A stretch of 64,000 nucleotides of DNA from Haemonchus contortus (taxonomy: Eukaryota; Nematoda; Chromadorea; Rhabditida; Trichostrongylidae), in NCBI GenBank assembly GCA_000469685.2, contig LS997566.1:31986996-32050995 (forward strand). The letters run 5' to 3'. Each line of letters starts with the position of its first letter. Within the stretch, counting starts at the first letter, position 1. The translations under genes were made by a program, and so were the position numbers. Positions 58,736-64,000 of the stretch are shown piece after piece. The notes under the pieces are model-generated. The model ran no database searches. It was not told where the DNA came from and saw only the letters and a list, made by a program, of their open reading frames with translations.

Positions 58736-60865
58736 CGCGTTCAAAACGATCCCGAAGCAAAACGATTCCGAGGAAAAGTCGAATGGGAATATTCCAAAAA
58801 CGGGCCCGATAACTTTCGAAGATTTATCTCCTACCCTTGGTAATGCTTTTATTTTTATTACAAGTAATTACTTAAGTGCTCATCACAACAGCATGTTCCA
58901 GAGCATATTAGACCGATTTTACAAAAAACTCTTGGTACGTATAGTAGATGAAATTGAATGTCTTTAATGGTGGGCCAATCGACCGAAATTGAGCAGAAAG
59001 TGTCGTGAACTCTTATTGGGATTATTATGTGGAATTATCTATTATTGTATTGGAAAATACAGTTCTATGCGAAAGAGTGATTGTCTCTTAAAAGAAATCG
59101 CTGGAGAGGGTGGCCATCACGAGGCTATTCTACACTCCTTTCAGAGTCCAAATCTTATTGAGAACTTCTAGGTTTCCACTTTGTGCAATACGGAGTTACA
59201 CGGCATAGCGACAGCCACCGCTGTGGTGTACTCTGCTCTGTTCCGTTTCAGGAACTCAGAAAGAAAGTTGGGAGCCTAGGTCTGTGGAAAAAGACTTTTC
59301 ATTATTTACAACTCTGAGCCAGAAGTTTTTACGTAAGAAAAGGTGAAAAGACCCTTCTCGGGTGAGATGTGCTTCTGGGCAGTGTGGAACCTTATTAAAG
59401 CAACCCATTTTCTAAAAGGTAAATCGGGAAAAGGAAATGAAGGTATTAGTGGAATTTGTAACCACTCCAGCTAGCAATTTCAGTAACTCAGTCGAACCCT
59501 CTCGCAAGCTTGGGTCTGAAAGAAAATCAAAATAGGGCCAATCAGTAATGAGGGCTTTAAGCTTTCCTACTATGGCCTAGGAGATATTACGAGGAAGTCG
59601 GAAAAAGTACAAATTCTTCGAGTAGAAATTCTCCAGAGAATCAACAAGACTCATTCATAACTACTGGCAAGTGGAATGACTTGTCTCGGCTAAACTCTGT
59701 AGGTCTCGGGTTGGGAAGGGCAAGTCTGTGTTAGCATCTAAATGTAAGGGGCTCCTTCCAGTGTGGAACTGAACTTCTGACAGATCAGAGGCCTTTGTCT
59801 AGGTTTTTTGGGGATATTCGTTTTCGAATGCAATTCGAATGCTTGAATTATGGTTGCGTGGATTGTGTCCATGCTAATTCAAGTAATTTATCTTGGTCCG
59901 ATGCATTTCTGGTGAAAAATGCCACCATAACACATAAAAACAACATTGATGTCAAATAAAATCGACAATTCTCCCACATCTGAGATGCCGTAAGAAATTT
60001 TCGTATTGAATTAAAAACTAAAGGTTTTTACCTTTATCCAATCGTTTCGAATGCAATTCGAATGCTTGAATTATGGTTTCGTGGCTAGAAATCATTAAAT
60101 ATAATATTATATGTTTATCTCATAGCGTTTCTAGGCTTTTAGGTCTATTTTGTGGGTTAACTATTCTCGGTTCCCAGGGGAAATTTTTTTGCTCTGTCAA
60201 CTGAAATGAACCTTCACAAGCACTAGGCTGAGTTATTTTTTCCATACCTTAACAGGCGAATAGTTATGACTTTTGTAAAATTCACTTTTTCAAATTCTCG
60301 AGCTACGTAGACCAGGGGACAGAGCAAACAGAGTCGTTGGGCTAGAAAGTGTAATGCTCACAGACTAGATCACGCTTCTGATCGGATACTAAACCTGGAA
60401 GGTTTCTTTTGAAGGCGGTGGTGGTTTAGTGGCAAAAGGTACTAGTTAAAGAAAGGCAGTAGACAATTAAGGTGCTAGTTAATTCCTAGTACATATATCA
60501 CAGCTAACCATTACATTCGGCAGTCGCCCGAGATCACGTGCATACACCCTAATGAAGTTGTCTTTCCCTCTTTTTCAGGCATATAGGAGGTACCCATGCA
60601 TAACTATTAACAGCATTTGCTAGGAAATTACCTCAGTAATTGGTTTTCAACTTAATTATGCGGCTACTTCTACTCCTGGCTGCTTGACAAGAATTTGTGT
60701 TAGGGGAAGCGGAGGACAATAAGAACGGCCCCAAGATTCATAGACGAACAAGATAGACATAGGTTGTGTACAGAATTGCAACTCATTCAGCTTCTGTTTT
60801 AACTGATTCCTCTTAATTCAAAAATATTCAAGTGCTAGTTAAAATGGCATTATGAAACCAGGGCG
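58736..60865. other. Intergenic with a 40-bp direct repeat
   Basis: A segment (ttcgaatgcaattcgaatgc, then ttgaattatggtt and cgtgg) occurs at about 59820-59860 and again at about 60045-60087. A short SINE-head fragment (gtggtggtttagtggcaaaa) lies at about 60417. The open frame 58989-59171 is unsupported. Confidence 0.45.
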
Positions 60866-61160
60866 AGGTGGTGTAGTGGCAAGTGGCGCACTTCCTCCCA
60901 CGCATGGTCAGAGGTTAGAATCCCGGATCGACATTCGCCTAGGCCAATCAGGCCTTCAATCCCTAGAGGTCGGTAAATTGGTACCAGACTTGTCTGGGAG
61001 GAAAAAAGCACTGACTTGTACATCGGCTGGCCACCGCAAGTCACTGTATAGATCGCATATGCACTCATTACGCCACTACGATTCTGAATGGAATTCGAGT
61101 GCGGGGGCGCATCACTCAGACGGGATGATTTAGGCCAAAGAATTTATCCTTTTTTCCTTT
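60866..61160 (+). mobile_element. tRNA-derived SINE, best copy
   Basis: The head resembles a tRNA gene: a box A-like TGGTGTAGTGG at about 60869 and a box B-like GGTTAGAATCC at about 60913 (one difference from the tRNA consensus). Pol III promoters of this kind drive SINE transcription. The body includes 'gccttcaatccctagaggtc', 'ttggtaccagacttgtctgg' and 'acatcggctggccaccgcaa'. The 3' end is 'gccaaagaatttatcc' and a T-rich run. Open frames across it on both strands are by-products. Confidence 0.75.
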
Positions 61161-62329
61161 ATATCGAAACCACGGCAGCACCCTTTATAAGGATGTTGAC
61201 CAATTTACGCTCTGGACGATGAGCGGTTCTTGTTTAACCGGGGCATAAACCGATCTTTCAGAGACCCTTGTTGTAGCGAGCTTCTTCTCCTTGATAGGCC
61301 TCACTTTGGCCTTATTTTACAGCCAACGAATAGACCAACCAACTCACGGAAAGATTTACCAGAGCGGCTCATTGCTGGTCAATGGCTAGGGACAGTAAGT
61401 GCGTAAAGAAATAATTTATCCTTGGCCATACGAGAATTTTTTTAATTCATTCTTTATTTCCTATCCCTACCAATTAGTGGTGGACCTTATTCAAGAGGCT
61501 GGAATACTCGCGATAAAACTGATGGGGAGATTGGAAAAGCCATGAAGGTTTCCAGGTAGAGTGATTCACATAACAGAAGATTCCCTGACAGAGATGAACT
61601 GTCGTCTTTAACAGCAGCTGAGGATAATGACTGGACGACTGTCTGATTAACTAAAGTTACCATTCCCAGCAACTGGTAGGTATAAAAGCTGGGTGTTGCT
61701 CGCCACTAACCCCATGCCGCTATCCGTTTTTTCCTTCCCAAAACTTCATTATTAATGAGTTCTTCAAGGATCTGACCTGAAACAGCATCACAGAGTTACT
61801 TCTTCAAATTTCGAGCAAGATCAGGGCGGTAGGTGTAGGGATTCCTTGATCCTGGGACAGCAAGGGATATGTTATCGCCCACTGCTTACACGTATTATTT
61901 TGAGTGGTTGCCTGCATCACTGCATGTCTCAATTAGGGTGTTTGTGACGGAATTTTCGCTGCGAGACCACCAAGGATCTTCTCATTCACATGATTCATCT
62001 TGACAAACTCCATGGCAACATACCCACCCTAAGCTCTCTCCATTTCACCTTATACCCTTTCGGCCTTTCTGAGTGGAATAGAATGAGCTAGATGTTTTGC
62101 AATTAAATTTACGAGTTTATTTTCTGCTCTGAATCCTTTATAAGCAATAGCTGCTTCTCATGAATGCAGGAACTTTTCAGTTGTTTGCTCTTAAAATCAA
62201 ACTCATAATGTCGAGAACTTCTAAAATTTCCTGGAAAAATCGTTTCTACTCAGAAGTACTTTTTAAAGTGGGCTATTTGTTAAGAAGTATGTGAAGCGCT
62301 ACTAATTGTAAGAGCTATTCTAACACCCG
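61161..62329. other. Intergenic, nothing recognised
   Basis: No supported gene or repeat. Confidence 0.35.
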
Positions 62330-62585
62330 CAAGGTCAATTGATCGACGCGATCGATACTAGCCCAGGTTAAACAAGCCTTTCAATGCACCGAGATCTATT
62401 GGTCTGTACGAGACTTTTCTGGGAGGATACGATCGCTAATTTGTACATTGGCTGGCCACCAGGAGTCGTTGGGCAGGCCACACTATGCATTCAGGTAGCC
62501 ATTACGGTTTTAAATGAGGATTGAAAGTGGGGCGCATCCTGAAAGCGGGACGCCAAAGAATCTATCCTTCTCTCCTTCAATCAAT
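62330..62585 (+). mobile_element. tRNA-derived SINE copy, 5' truncated
   Basis: Shares 'aagcctttcaatgc', 'attggtctgtacgagactt', 'ttctgggaggat', 'tgtacattggctggccacca' and the tail 'cgccaaagaatctatcctt' with the 60.86-kb copy. Box A is missing. Confidence 0.7.
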
Positions 62586-64000
62586 CAAGACTCAGAGCTC
62601 AGTTTTTACTTACGTATAATTATGGCAATAATAAGTGTAATAGTTATAATAATTATTCGACAAACTAATAGCCATCTCCATTTTCATGCCTACACTGTTA
62701 CAACAGCTTCAATCGTTAGAGTAATGGAGCCTTAAATAGCTTGAGTGATCCGTCATCAGCGAATCCACATAAGCCATCGTTGTTTTTTCATCTGTAGAGC
62801 GTAAACAAGAAAACATTCACGCCCCGGAAGCTTCGATGGTTTGATGGTCCAGCTGAGAAATGGCGGATTCGTTCCTTTTAATGACATGTCACTAACACAC
62901 GGTCGCTCCAATCCAATTATGATGTCCCTCTTTTTATTGATTCACTTTATCACTTATTAGTTTTTCGAATCAGACAAAGGGGTTCTCTGTTGCTATTGAA
63001 TGACATCTGCTTTAAACTGACAGCGTCTTCGTGTTTTGATGGATTGCGTGCAACCCCCCGGCAATTACGACCCTCACTCATAGTGAGTGTGGGTGTTCTC
63101 AAATTTTAACTATAGGCTCATACAAACGTACTTTTACGTTGGGTCCTACGTCTGTTAATTACTCCTCTTACTCTATTCAAAACCTAATTTACTTCATTTT
63201 GTGGCATTTCATGTTCTCTCTAGTTGCTCGAAGGGGTACTTGTCGCTTGGGAGAGAATGGGACAGCGGGATCTCTTTGTTCGTGGGGGGTGGGGGAACGG
63301 AAGAGTCTTCTAAAGAACTAACGAGGGTATCACATCCGGTTAGAATCGTCCAAGGAGCCATCAAGTACCCTGAGGTGTCCAACACTTAGGCACACCGACT
63401 TGGAAGCCACTCAAAAACGAATGATGTTTCCATATGTCTGGTTTTGGCTACCTTGGGAAAGTCCCTGATCTGTTCCTATCGACTAGAGGAACGGGATTCC
63501 CATTCTTCCCGAATGCTACGTATACGGTGCTTCGAGAAACGGTTCCTATATGTGGGATGCCAGCAAGAGTACGCCCACTCAGCTGGCATGGGCATGGATA
63601 ACAAGTTTTTGGGGGATTAATAATGGCATAAATGACTGCGACATCCATTGCTCGAAATATGCCAAAAATATGTAGGTGGTGGGAACAATCGTTTCTCAGC
63701 TTCTATCTCTTCTCCATTGTCTTTTTTTGTGAATTGCTCTGATGAGGGGTCTGCATTCCAAACAACGCCTGGGAGCAAACAACCCTATTTTACGCTTCAG
63801 TTTAATGTCGTTCTGCACGTGTTGCCAGTAAATAATGAAATTCTATATCTTAGTTAGCTTGACTCTCGAAGAAAAGTTTTACTGAAGTTGTTTAAAGTGA
63901 AGGAATGGGACGCGACTTCGGTCGTAGTAAGTTTAGCCGTGGACTTGCATAACAGCTCGTGACTATTTCTTCTTCTTCGAGATGATTATTTTTTGAAATT
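62586..64000. other. Intergenic, possible transposase fragment
   Basis: A minus-strand frame at 63448-63648 contains GTVSRSTVYVAFGKNGNP followed by DRNRSGTFPR, weakly like the helix-turn-helix and GRPR hinge of a Tc1/mariner transposase. No terminal repeats were found. Nothing else is recognised. Confidence 0.3.

Noticed and set aside
60850..61133. Open frames on both strands
   Set aside because: They lie within a tRNA-derived SINE.
62586..62735. Frame with a hydrophobic run (IIMAIISVIVIIII) that could be a terminal membrane exon
   Set aside because: It follows directly from the SINE tail, the hydrophobicity comes from an ATA-rich low-complexity run, and the acceptor is poor.
1..64000. CRISPR arrays, bacterial operons, canonical tRNA or rRNA genes
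   Set aside because: None were seen; exon-intron structure and repeat types are those of a nematode nuclear genome.

Overview
The window looks like repeat-rich, gene-poor chromosomal DNA from a nematode, most likely clade V and possibly a strongylid/hookworm-type genome. The evidence is an srd-type chemoreceptor (a nematode-restricted 7TM family), introns as short as 38-62 nt with TTTCAG-like acceptors, acceptor-like sites 0-11 nt before candidate start codons (as expected for spliced-leader trans-splicing), and the mix of Tc1/mariner, RTE and Helitron relics. There is no prokaryotic, organellar or viral gene content. The species cannot be named from the sequence.

Genes are sparse, and I rebuilt them by joining exons whose splice phases agree. 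From left to right: a weak small-gene model at 10.4-11.2 kb (+). A transmembrane protein with a Ser/Thr-rich mucin-like stalk and a Lys/Ser-rich tail at 18.0-21.8 kb (+, 3' end and polyA signal resolved, 5' end not). A broken srd-like chemoreceptor at 38.5-41.5 kb (+, three frameshifts). A possible 83-residue single-pass membrane protein at 44.2 kb (+). A compact three-exon, 111-residue membrane protein with a PPxY motif and a tyrosine sorting-like motif at 50.0-51.6 kb (-). A possible first exon at 54.05 kb (+), followed at 55.1-56.6 kb (+) by a phase-consistent single-pass membrane protein with polyA signal. None except the chemoreceptor matches a family I can name.

Mobile DNA dominates the rest. 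The left half (0.5-29 kb) is built largely from two non-autonomous Helitron-like families. Family 1 starts TCCTACTTTAT, ends with a GC hairpin followed by CTGG, sits between A and T, and carries a variable number of about 145-bp internal tandem modules. Family 2 ends with a different hairpin plus CTGG or CTAG; one copy carries a striking 12-bp-period GC palindrome array. Tc1/mariner elements with terminal inverted repeats lie at 6.1, 36.1, 41.7, 45.7, 47.9 and 48.9 kb; all transposases are broken or internally deleted. An RTE-type reverse transcriptase relic lies at 15.9-16.8 kb. A long inverted duplication (arms about 0.75 kb) lies at 30.1-32.2 kb and a second inverted-repeat element at 24.9-26.2 kb. 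A tRNA-derived SINE family has at least seven copies, mainly in the right half. Several short near-perfect hairpins with 2-20 nt loops are scattered through the window.

The genes do not form an operon or a recognisable pathway. The membrane-protein genes are embedded among repeats, and the same dispersed repeat (family C here) sits in large introns of both the chemoreceptor and the PPxY gene. All gene models are manual and need RNA evidence.
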